DNA of 64,000 bases, from NCBI RefSeq assembly GCF_001982615.1, contig NZ_MLCO01000005.1, forward strand, positions 1 to 64,000. The letters run 5' to 3'. A program made the translations under genes and the position numbers. Shown in pieces: positions 57,868 to 64,000 of the stretch (position 1 is its first letter; every line of letters begins with the position of its first letter). The notes beneath the pieces were generated by a model. It searched no databases. It saw only the letters and a program-made list of their open reading frames with translations, and was not told where the DNA came from. This DNA is from Teichococcus deserti (lineage in GTDB: Bacteria > Pseudomonadota > Alphaproteobacteria > Acetobacterales > Acetobacteraceae).

Positions 57868-57939
57868 TTGAACCCTCTCCCGGATGGGCCTATAAAACGG
57901 CGGGATGAGTTGCGAGTTATTCTCAATTGGCTCGCAACT
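57868..57939 (+). promoter_or_regulatory. Promoter and Fur-type operator of the small orphan gene
   Basis: TTGAAC (57868-57873) and TATAAA (57891-57896) with a 17-bp spacer form a good sigma-70 promoter. Just downstream, AGTTGCGAG (57908-57916) and CTCGCAACT (57931-57939) form a perfect 9-bp inverted repeat that encloses TTATTCTCAATTGG. The whole resembles proteobacterial Fur boxes of the TTGCGAATnATTCTCATTTG kind, placed where a bound repressor would block transcription. Confidence 0.65.
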
Positions 57940-57953
57940 GCAGGAGAATGCGG

Positions 57954-58193
57954 ATGGGCAACGACTTCAGCCACATCACCCGCCGTTGTGAGCGGGCTGT
58001 GGTGACCGCGTACCGCGAGCTGCGGGAGACCGGGAACAACGACCTGTCGTCGTTCCGGGCCTGCACGGCGCTGTACCGGATCCACCACCCCGAGGCCTCG
58101 GTGAACGAGGCGCGCCGGCTGGTGTCCGAATGGATCGACCACCATATCGTGCGCGGCGAGGCCGGCCCGACTGACGGCTGCGAATGTCCGTGA
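57954..58193 (+). CDS. Small cytoplasmic protein of unknown function behind a Fur-type operator
   Basis: 79 residues from ATG 57954, with CAGGAG 7 bases upstream; ATG 57948 is too close to that site. The sequence (MGNDFSHITRRCERAVVTAY, FRACTALYRIHHPEASVNEA, RRLVSEWIDHHIVRG, ending CECP) is soluble and helical, with HHPEA, DHH and four Cys in total, which could bind metal. No named family is recognised. The Fur-type operator and a T-tailed terminator show a free-standing, iron-responsive transcription unit. Confidence 0.75.
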   Translation: MGNDFSHITRRCERAVVTAYRELRETGNNDLSSFRACTALYRIHHPEASVNEARRLVSEWIDHHIVRGEAGPTDGCECP

Positions 58194-58236
58194 GCTGAGC
58201 CGCGCCTGCGGCGCGGCGGACCAGGTCGAACGATCG

Positions 58237-58260
58237 AACCGCCCGCGAGGGCGGTTTTTT
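58237..58260 (+). terminator. Intrinsic terminator of the small orphan gene
   Basis: AACCGCCC (58237-58244) pairs with GGGCGGTT (58249-58256) around GCGA, followed by a six-T run to 58260. It lies 43 bases after the stop codon. Confidence 0.92.
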
Positions 58261-58319
58261 CGTGGCCCCCCCCTCCGCGGAGCAGGCGCTCAGGGCACCG
58301 GTCAGGGCACGGCGGCAGG

Positions 58320-59099
58320 TCAGGGGACGGGGGCAGGGCGCAGCAGGGAGGCGCGCAGGCCGGTATCGGCCAGGGCATCGACCAGGGCGGCGAAGGGATA
58401 GACAGCGATCGACCAGGGCCCCGCCCCGGTGAAGGCCAGCAGCCCCGGATAGATCGCCAACCGGTAATACAGCAGCGCCCCCGCCACCGGGGCAGCGAGC
58501 AGGAAGATCCGGCCCAGCAGGTGGCCCAGCAGGATCGGCGCCAGGTGGTCGGCCAGGGCATAGGCGGCCCGGTCCGGCGTCAGGCCCAGCCGGCGCTCCA
58601 GCACCAGCAGCGTCTCCTGCAGCACCTGGGCGCCGAAGCCCTCCCGCGGCAGCTCGTCGCGCAGCTCGCGATGCTGGGCGCGGATCAGCTGGAACAGCAG
58701 CAGCCGCGTCTGCGCCAGCGGCGGCAGCCGGGTGACCAGCCAGAATCGAAGCTGCGGCCAGGCCAGGCGGGCGGCGGCGACCAGCCCGTAGGCGGTCCAG
58801 GCCAGCGCCGCGAAGACCACCAGCCCGGTGCAGATCCGCTCCACCTCCGGCAGGCCCAGCGCCACCGTGCCGCCATGCAGCAGCAGCAGCGCCGCCAGCA
58901 GCGCGAAGGAGGGCCAGAGCGCGCCGACGATCTGGTCGACCACCGCCGTGTCCAGCAGGGCGCGGGCCAGCGGGCCGGTCAGCCCCTTGCCGTTCTCGAA
59001 GGCCTCTTTCAGCTGCCCGCCCCAGCGGGCGGCCAGCCAGTCGCCCAGCTGCCGCCCCGTCGCCGCCGCTGCGGCCCCCGTCAACGCGCCATCCGCCAT
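58320..59099 (-). CDS. Membrane protein of unknown function, divergent from a GTPase
   Basis: 259 residues. The N-terminus is soluble (about 1-55; GRQLGDWLAARWGGQLKEAFENGKGLTGPLARALLDTAVVDQIV), then two TM segments (about 58-115), a cytosolic helical part (FQLIRAQHRELRDELPREGFGAQVLQETLLVLERRLG) and further hydrophobic segments (HLLGRIFLLAAPVAGALLYYRLAIYPGLLAF). I do not recognise the family. It shares a 63-bp divergent gap with a DUF697 GTPase, so the two may work together. Confidence 0.72.
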   Translation of the reverse strand: MADGALTGAAAAATGRQLGDWLAARWGGQLKEAFENGKGLTGPLARALLDTAVVDQIVGALWPSFALLAALLLLHGGTVALGLPEVERICTGLVVFAALAWTAYGLVAAARLAWPQLRFWLVTRLPPLAQTRLLLFQLIRAQHRELRDELPREGFGAQVLQETLLVLERRLGLTPDRAAYALADHLAPILLGHLLGRIFLLAAPVAGALLYYRLAIYPGLLAFTGAGPWSIAVYPFAALVDALADTGLRASLLRPAPVP

Positions 59100-59162
59100 G
59101 CCGGCTCCTCGACCTTTCGACCCAGTTTGCTAGCCTGGGGGCTGAACGCAACCGGCTGGCCG

Positions 59163-60749
59163 ATGGATCACCCTGCTTCGCTGCTGCTCGACCTGCCCGG
59201 CCTGTTCCTGGCCGTTCCCGCCGCCGCCCTGGTCCCGGTGGAGGAGGCGCTGCGCCGCCTCGGCCCCGACCCCGCGCATCCGCCGCCGCCGCCCGGCGCG
59301 CCGCATCTGCTGGCCGAGGCGCTGGAGCATCTGGGCCGCGGCCTGGCCGGGGCCGGCGGCTTCGGCGAGCCGCAGGCGGATCTCGCCGCCGTGGCCCTGG
59401 TCGCCGGCGACCAGCCGGTGCCGGGCAGCGCCACCCTGGCCGAGCTCGAGGCCGAAGTGCTGACGCGGCTGTCGGGCGCCGAGGCAGCGCCGCTGCAGGC
59501 CCTGGCGCTGGCGGTGGCGCGGCTGCGGCAGGAACGGCTGCGGCGGGCGCGGCGCCTGGGCATCGCGCCGCCGGCGCCGGTGCTGACGCGCAAGGCCGGC
59601 GCGACCCGGCGCCTGGCCTCGGCGACCGCGGTCTTCGAGGCGCTGCGCGGCCTGGTCGGCAACAACCCGCTCTTTGCGGATTTCCAGCAGAAGGCCGAGG
59701 AGGAACGACGCCGCATGGGACGGGTGAACATCCTGATCGCCGGCAAGACGGGCGTGGGCAAGAGCACGCTGGTCAATGCCGTCTTCGGCGAGCAGGTGGC
59801 GCTGACCGGCATGGGCCGCCCCGTCACCCAGGATATTTCCTGGTACGAGCCGCCGCAGCTGCCGCTGCGCCTCTGCGACACCAAGGGGCTGGAGATGGCG
59901 GACTTTTCCGCGACTCTCGGCGCATTGGAAGCGGAGATAGAAAAAGGCAATGCCTCGGGCGATTTCGACCGGCGGCTGCATATCCTCTGGCTCTGCATCG
60001 CCGAGCCCGGCGCCCGGGTCGAGGCCGGGGAGCGCGCCGTGGTCGAGCTCTGCGCCCGCCACGGCATCCCGGCGCTGGTCATCCTGACCAAGGCGATCGG
60101 CCCGCGCGCCTTCGAGGAGGTGGCGCGGCGCGAGCTGCCCGCAGCCCGCGCCTTTGTCCGGGTCCTCGCCGAGAACTGGGACGACCGCGCCCCCTTCGGC
60201 CTCGACGCCCTGATCCAGGCCACCGAAAGATTGCTGCCGGAGGCGCGGCAGGCCGCCTTCATCGCGGCGCAGCGGGTCGATGTCGAGCGCAAGCGCAAGC
60301 GCGCCATGAAGATCGCGGCAGGTGCCGCGGCCTCGGCGGCCGGGGCCGCTGCGGTGCCGATTCCGCTGGCGGATGCCGCCGGCATCTTCGCCATCAATGT
60401 CGGCATGGTGGCCGGCATCGCGGTGGCCATGGGGGTGTCCATGGACCGCGACAGCATGATCGCCATGGCGGCGAGCCTGGCCGGCGCGCTCGCCACCTCG
60501 GCCGGCGGGCGGATGATCGCCGGGCAGGTGCTGAAGCTGGTGCCGGGCATCGGCAGCCTGGCCGGCGGCGCCATCACCGCCGCCGTCGCCGGCAGCGCGA
60601 CCTATGGCCTGGGCTACGGCTTCACCGAATACCTGTGCCGCTTCCACGCGGCCAAGGGCCACATGCCGGCCGGCGACGAGCTGCGCGAGGGGTTCCGGAA
60701 ATTCTGGGAAAGCTGGGGCGAGAAGGAGAAGGCGCCCCCGAAGGCCTGA
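59163..60749 (+). CDS. Dynamin/Era-like GTPase with C-terminal DUF697-type membrane region
   Basis: 528 residues from ATG 59163. After an Ala/Pro-rich helical head (about 1-180) comes the G domain: P-loop IAGKTGVGKSTLVNAVFG (about residue 195), G3 LCDTKGLE, and G4 VILTKA in place of NKxD. The C-terminal third is hydrophobic and Gly/Ala-rich (MKIAAGAAASAAGAAAVPIPLADAAGIFAINVGMVAGIAVAMG and ASLAGALATSAGGRMIAGQVLKLVPGIGSLAGGAITAAVAGSATYGLGYGFTEYL), as in DUF697 proteins. It probably acts at the inner membrane. Its role is unknown. Confidence 0.85.
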   Translation: MDHPASLLLDLPGLFLAVPAAALVPVEEALRRLGPDPAHPPPPPGAPHLLAEALEHLGRGLAGAGGFGEPQADLAAVALVAGDQPVPGSATLAELEAEVLTRLSGAEAAPLQALALAVARLRQERLRRARRLGIAPPAPVLTRKAGATRRLASATAVFEALRGLVGNNPLFADFQQKAEEERRRMGRVNILIAGKTGVGKSTLVNAVFGEQVALTGMGRPVTQDISWYEPPQLPLRLCDTKGLEMADFSATLGALEAEIEKGNASGDFDRRLHILWLCIAEPGARVEAGERAVVELCARHGIPALVILTKAIGPRAFEEVARRELPAARAFVRVLAENWDDRAPFGLDALIQATERLLPEARQAAFIAAQRVDVERKRKRAMKIAAGAAASAAGAAAVPIPLADAAGIFAINVGMVAGIAVAMGVSMDRDSMIAMAASLAGALATSAGGRMIAGQVLKLVPGIGSLAGGAITAAVAGSATYGLGYGFTEYLCRFHAAKGHMPAGDELREGFRKFWESWGEKEKAPPKA

Positions 60750-60822
60750 GGACCATGCCCAGCGTGATCGCCTGCGACGGCTTCGTCGAAGGCGCGGATC
60801 ACGCGGACCGACAAAGCACCTG

Positions 60823-60860
60823 GACCATGGTCAGCGCTTCTATCGGCGCTGATCAGGGTC
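60823..60860. promoter_or_regulatory. Long inverted repeat before the MarR gene
   Basis: GACCATGGTCAGCGC (60823-60837) and GCGCTGATCAGGGTC (60846-60860) pair over 15 positions with two mismatches and an 8-base spacer. The structure ends 47 bp before the marR-like GTG. MarR proteins bind palindromes of this size, so it is a candidate autoregulatory operator; without a T-run it is a weaker candidate for a terminator of the GTPase gene. Confidence 0.45.
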
Positions 60861-60907
60861 TAGTCTCGATGCCGTCGGGGTGACGCATCAGGCCAGCGGA
60901 GGCTTGC

Positions 60908-61366
60908 GTGACGGTCGAGGTCCAGGATGCCGCGGAGATCCTGCGCGCGGTGCTGTCGCTGGGGCGGCGGCTGCGGACGGAGCGGCCGGCGGGCGGCGTC
61001 TCGCTCTCCGGCATGGCGATGCTCGGCACGCTGAGCCGGCAGGGGCCGATGCCCGCGGCCCGCCTCGCCGAGGCGGAGGGGCTGCAGGCGCAGTCGCTGA
61101 CCCGGCTGATCGCCGGGCTGGAGCGGTCCGGCTGCATCGCCCGCCGACGCAGCCAGGCCGACCGGCGGGAGATCGTCATCGCGCTGACCGAGCATGGCCG
61201 CGCCGCCCTGGACGAGGACCTGCAGGCCTGCCGCGCCTGGCTGGAGCGCGCCATGGACGAGGCGCTGGCGCCGCCCGAGCGCGCCGCGCTGCAGCAGGCG
61301 GCGGGGGCGATGATCAAGCTCGCCGCCCACCGCCCGGGCGTCGCGCCTCAGGAGAACAGCGCGTAG
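60908..61366 (+). CDS. MarR-family transcriptional regulator
   Basis: 152 residues from a GTG with GGAGG 5 bases upstream. The winged HTH is SLSGMAMLGTLSRQGPMPAARLAEAEGLQAQSLTRLIAGLERSGCIARRRSQADRREIVIALTEHGRAAL, with the usual Asp-Arg-Arg wing. Flanking helices give the dimer. Its 3' end overlaps the convergent TauE/SafE gene by 19 bp. Target and ligand are unknown. Confidence 0.9.
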   Translation: MTVEVQDAAEILRAVLSLGRRLRTERPAGGVSLSGMAMLGTLSRQGPMPAARLAEAEGLQAQSLTRLIAGLERSGCIARRRSQADRREIVIALTEHGRAALDEDLQACRAWLERAMDEALAPPERAALQQAAGAMIKLAAHRPGVAPQENSA

Positions 61367-62178
61367 AACATCCGGATCGCGGTGATCGCCAGGAAGATGG
61401 CGAAGGCGCGCTTCAGCATCAGCGGCGGGATGGTGTGCGCCAGGTGCACGCCCCAGGGCGTCGCCAGGATCGAGCTGGGCACGATCAGCGCGAAGCCGAT
61501 CAGGTTGACGTAGCCCACCGAATAGGGCGGCAGGTCATGCGCGCCCCACCCGCCGTACAGGAAGCCCAGCGTCGCCGGGATCGAGATGATCAGCCCGAAG
61601 ACCGAGGCCGTCGCGACCGCCGAGCGGATCGGCGTGCCGAACATCGACAGGATCGGCACGCCGACCGTGCCGCCGCCGATGCCCATCATCGCCGAGACGG
61701 TGCCGATGAAGCCGCCGATGCCCCAGAGCCCGGGGCCGCGCGGCGTCGTCTCGCGGATTTTGAAGTCGACGCCGGTGAAGCCCATGTTGACCGCGACCAG
61801 CAGCGCGATGGTGGCGAAGACCGCCGACAGCGCGTCGCCCTTCAGCCAGATGGCGAGCACGGTGCCCAGCACCACGCCGAGGATCATCGACGGCCAGATC
61901 GCCTTCAGCAGCGCCGTGTCGATGGCGCCCTTGGCATAATGCTTCCGCGCCGAGACGATCGAGGTCGGGATGATGGTGGCAAGGCTCGTGCCCACCGCCA
62001 GCTTCATCTGCACCGCCTCGGGGATGCCGAGGATCGGGAAGACGTTGAACAGCACCGGCACGATGACGATGCCGCCGCCGACGCCGAGCAGCCCGGCAAG
62101 GGTCCCCGACAGCAGGCCGGTCAGCGCCATGGCGAAGGCGAGGCCCGCAAGCCAGAGCGGGTCGGACATATGTTCCAT
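61348..62178 (-). CDS. TauE/SafE family permease (first of a divergent pair)
   Basis: 276 residues, about eight TM segments in two repeats: LLSGTLAGLLGVGGGIVIVPVLFNVFPI and the matching FIGTVSAMMGIGGGTVGVPILSMFGTPIRSAVATASVFGLIISIPATLGF, the two GVGGG/GIGGG half-signatures of the family. Members export sulfite, sulfoacetate or related organosulfonates. ATG 62169 (GGAAC upstream) is a possible later start. It is divergent from another member of the family. Confidence 0.9.
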   Translation of the reverse strand: MEHMSDPLWLAGLAFAMALTGLLSGTLAGLLGVGGGIVIVPVLFNVFPILGIPEAVQMKLAVGTSLATIIPTSIVSARKHYAKGAIDTALLKAIWPSMILGVVLGTVLAIWLKGDALSAVFATIALLVAVNMGFTGVDFKIRETTPRGPGLWGIGGFIGTVSAMMGIGGGTVGVPILSMFGTPIRSAVATASVFGLIISIPATLGFLYGGWGAHDLPPYSVGYVNLIGFALIVPSSILATPWGVHLAHTIPPLMLKRAFAIFLAITAIRMFYALFS

Positions 62179-62290
62179 GCAGGGGATACCTTGGCGGCGG
62201 GGTCTGGACGTTGCAGTTTCGTGTTTCGCGGGCGGCGCCGCCTGACCTGCTTACACCCCCCATCCGGTTCCGTCAGCCCGTGCCCCCCTG

Positions 62291-63055
62291 ATGCCCCCTC
62301 TGATCACCGATCCCTGGTTCTATGCGCTGGCCGTCCCGGCGCTGCTCATCACCGGCATCAGCAAGGGCGGCTTCGCCTCAGGCGGCGGCAATCTGTCGGT
62401 TCCCGCCATGGCGCTGCTGCTGCCGGCGCCGCAGGCGGCCGCCATCTCGCTCCCCGTGCTCTGCGCCATGGATATCGCGGGGCTGCGCGCCTGGTGGGGC
62501 CGCTGGAGCCGGCGCGAGATGCTGGCCATCATCCCCGGCGGGCTGCTCGGCATCCTGCTCGGCAGCCTGGCCTTCGGCGCCATGAGCGACCGCATGACCC
62601 GGCTGATGGTGGGCGTCATCGCCCTGGCCTTCCTGGCGCGCAGCCTGTGGCTGGCGCGGCGCGGGACCCTGCCGCCGCCGGCAGTCCCCAGCCGCTGGCG
62701 CGGCGGCTTCTGGTCCACCGTCTCCGGCTTCACCAGCACCATCGCCCATGCCGGCGGGCCGCCGCTGGCCGTCTATCTCTACCCGCTGCGGCTGGAGCGG
62801 GCGCAGCTGGCGGCCACCACCGTCGTCTTCTTCGGCGTGGTGAACTACGTGAAGCTTGTGCCCTATGCGGCGCTCGGGCAATGGAGCGCCACCAACCTGC
62901 TGACCAGCCTGGTGCTGCTGCCGCTGGCGCCGGTCGGCGTGCGGCTCGGCGTCTGGCTGCAGGGTCGCATCAGCGACAAGGTCTTCTATCGGTTGATCCA
63001 TGTTCTTCTGGCGGTCACCGGCATCAAGCTGGTGGCGGATGGGGTGGGGCTGTGA
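62291..63055 (+). CDS. TauE/SafE family permease (second of a divergent pair)
   Basis: 254 residues. LLITGISKGGFASGGGNLSVPAMALLLPAPQAAAISLPVLCAMDIAGL and WSTVSGFTSTIAHAGGPPLAVYLYPLRLERAQLAATTVVFFGVVNYVKL are the two family halves, here with the SKGGF and AHAGGPP forms. It is clearly a different subgroup from the divergent gene. Its stop overlaps the racemase start (GTGA), so those two are co-translated. Substrate unknown. The 112-bp divergent gap shows no obvious operator. Confidence 0.88.
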   Translation: MPPLITDPWFYALAVPALLITGISKGGFASGGGNLSVPAMALLLPAPQAAAISLPVLCAMDIAGLRAWWGRWSRREMLAIIPGGLLGILLGSLAFGAMSDRMTRLMVGVIALAFLARSLWLARRGTLPPPAVPSRWRGGFWSTVSGFTSTIAHAGGPPLAVYLYPLRLERAQLAATTVVFFGVVNYVKLVPYAALGQWSATNLLTSLVLLPLAPVGVRLGVWLQGRISDKVFYRLIHVLLAVTGIKLVADGVGL

Positions 63056-63768
63056 GCGTTTTTCCTGAGACTCCCTTTCTCGGCGTGCTCGGCGGCATGG
63101 GGCCGCTGGCCAGCGCGCAGTTCATGCTGCGGCTGACCCTGCTGACGCCGGCGGCGCGCGACCAGGACCACCTGCCGGCGCTGCTCTGGTCCGACCCGCG
63201 CATCCCCGACCGCACCGCGGCCCGCCTCGCCGGCGGCGAGGACCCGCTGCCCTGGCTGGTGCGGGGCCTCCGCGGGCTGGAGGCGGCCGGCTGCGGCGCC
63301 ATCGCCATCCCCTGCAACACCGCGCATGGCTGGATCGAGGGGATGCGCGCGGCCTCTGGCCTGCCGATCCTGCACATCGTCGACGCCGCCGCCGAGGAGC
63401 TGGCGCGGCAGGGCATTCATGCGGGGCCGATCGGTGTCATGGGCACCGCCGGCACCCTGGCGATGCGCCTCTACCAGGACCGGCTGGAGGCGCGTGGCTA
63501 TTCCTGCCTGTTGCCGACCGACGAAGAAATGGCGGCGCGGGTTTCGCCCGGCATCGCCTTGGTGAAGGCGAATGACGTCCAGAAGGCCTACGCCCCGCTG
63601 GCCGAGGCGGCCTCGGCCCTGAAGGCGCGGGGCGCCGCGGCGGTGGTGCTGGGCTGCACCGAGATCCCGCTCGGCATCCTGGCCGGCCCGCATGCCGAGA
63701 TCGGCCTGCCGCTGATCGACACCATCGATGCCCTGGCGCTGGCCGCGCTGCGCTGGGCGGGCCGGTAA
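63052..63768 (+). CDS. Aspartate/glutamate racemase family protein
   Basis: 238 residues from a GTG overlapping the upstream stop. LGVLGGMGPLASAQFMLRLTLLTPAARDQDHLPALLWSDPRIPDRT opens the fold, and the two catalytic Cys lie in AIPCNTAHGW and VVLGCTEIPLGIL. PLIDTIDALALAAL closes it. This fits the RacX/YgeA-like branch that racemises Asp or other amino acids. Coupling to a TauE-type permease is unusual, and the substrate is not evident. Confidence 0.88.
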   Translation: MSVFPETPFLGVLGGMGPLASAQFMLRLTLLTPAARDQDHLPALLWSDPRIPDRTAARLAGGEDPLPWLVRGLRGLEAAGCGAIAIPCNTAHGWIEGMRAASGLPILHIVDAAAEELARQGIHAGPIGVMGTAGTLAMRLYQDRLEARGYSCLLPTDEEMAARVSPGIALVKANDVQKAYAPLAEAASALKARGAAAVVLGCTEIPLGILAGPHAEIGLPLIDTIDALALAALRWAGR

Positions 63769-63771
63769 GGG

Positions 63772-64000
63772 CTATTCCAGGAGGGCGAGGGCGTTCCTCG
63801 CCCCCATCGACCGCGCCATCTCGGCGGCCGTCTTGCCGGTCGCATCCCGCCGCGTCCTGTCGGCGCCGGCATCGAGCAGCCGCTGCACCATCATGTCGCG
63901 GTTCAGCATGGCCGCCAGCATCAGCGGGGTGCGCCCGTCCGGCCCCGCCGCGTCGGGCTGCGCGCCGCCCTCCAGCAGCGCTTCCACCACCGCCGTCGCC
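63772..64000 (-). CDS. Ankyrin-repeat protein (partial, 5' end outside window)
   Basis: The frame is open through the right edge of the window. The visible 75 or so residues hold two ankyrin repeats: VVEALLEGGAQPDAAGPDGRTPLMLAAMLNRDMMVQRLLDAGADRTRRDATGKTAAEMARSMG. They are C-terminal; the start and any signal peptide lie beyond base 64000. The stop is 3 bp from the racemase stop on the opposite strand. Confidence 0.85.
   Translation of the reverse strand, partial: ATAVVEALLEGGAQPDAAGPDGRTPLMLAAMLNRDMMVQRLLDAGADRTRRDATGKTAAEMARSMGARNALALLE

Overview
The window is a high-GC chromosomal segment from an alphaproteobacterium, most likely Acetobacteraceae (a Roseomonas-like genus). The inference rests on gene content: COQ9, an NDUFA9-like protein, the cell-cycle regulator TrcR (DUF1013), ELM1, DUF3126, an HWE-family kinase, paired YdcH-like proteins, and GTG/TTG starts in a GC-rich background. 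I see no rRNA, tRNA, CRISPR, transposase or prophage genes. Gene density is high and strands alternate often. Open frames on the strand opposite large genes are codon-bias shadows and are left out.

The left 9 kb is the most interesting part. It holds the 3' end of a TonB gene, a TonB-dependent receptor of the haemoglobin/haemin type behind a clear Fur box, a YejA-type solute-binding protein, a divergent YejB-type permease, a one-piece fusion of YejE-type permease with a double ATPase, and a translationally coupled, shortened HemS-like protein. A second Fur-box-like palindrome lies at the divergent start between binding protein and permeases. I read this as an iron-controlled uptake locus in which an Opp/Yej-type (peptide-class) importer may do the job that HmuTUV does elsewhere.

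Region 9-22 kb: cupin, molbindin, an orphan GAF-PAS-GAF HWE kinase convergent with a globin-coupled chemotaxis sensor, SDR plus DHA2-type MFS exporter, an NCS2 nucleobase permease with a C-terminal extension, and an RND pump with its adaptor. Region 22-33 kb: rpsU, def-coq9, purE-purK, an OmpA-type porin, a secreted four-cysteine protein, XRE regulator plus M20 amidase, two divergent YdcH-like genes, DUF3126, trcR and an NDUFA9-like gene. Region 33-46 kb: gltD-DUF2059-gltB, GST, polysaccharide deacetylase, cydDC with a nucleotidyltransferase, and a Sel1 protein. Region 46-54.6 kb: an IclR-controlled lyase/CoA-transferase pair, an acyltransferase, and a second family-5 ABC importer with no ATPase gene of its own. 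Region 54.6-64 kb: pyrE, ELM1, tartrate dehydrogenase-like enzyme, a Fur-box-controlled 79-residue orphan, a membrane protein divergent from a DUF697 GTPase, MarR, two divergent TauE/SafE permeases, a racemase, and a partial ankyrin protein.

Two structural themes recur. First, three Fur-like palindromes occur in the window, two of them in the left locus. Second, a GGGGAATGAATTCCCC-type hairpin followed by ACCCC..TTCTTTTTT recurs at gene ends. Two places (about 40.73-40.96 kb and 54.64-54.88 kb) carry a roughly 230-240 bp element with this hairpin in inverted orientation at both ends and a related interior. Functional calls are from reading motifs by eye; no database search was possible.
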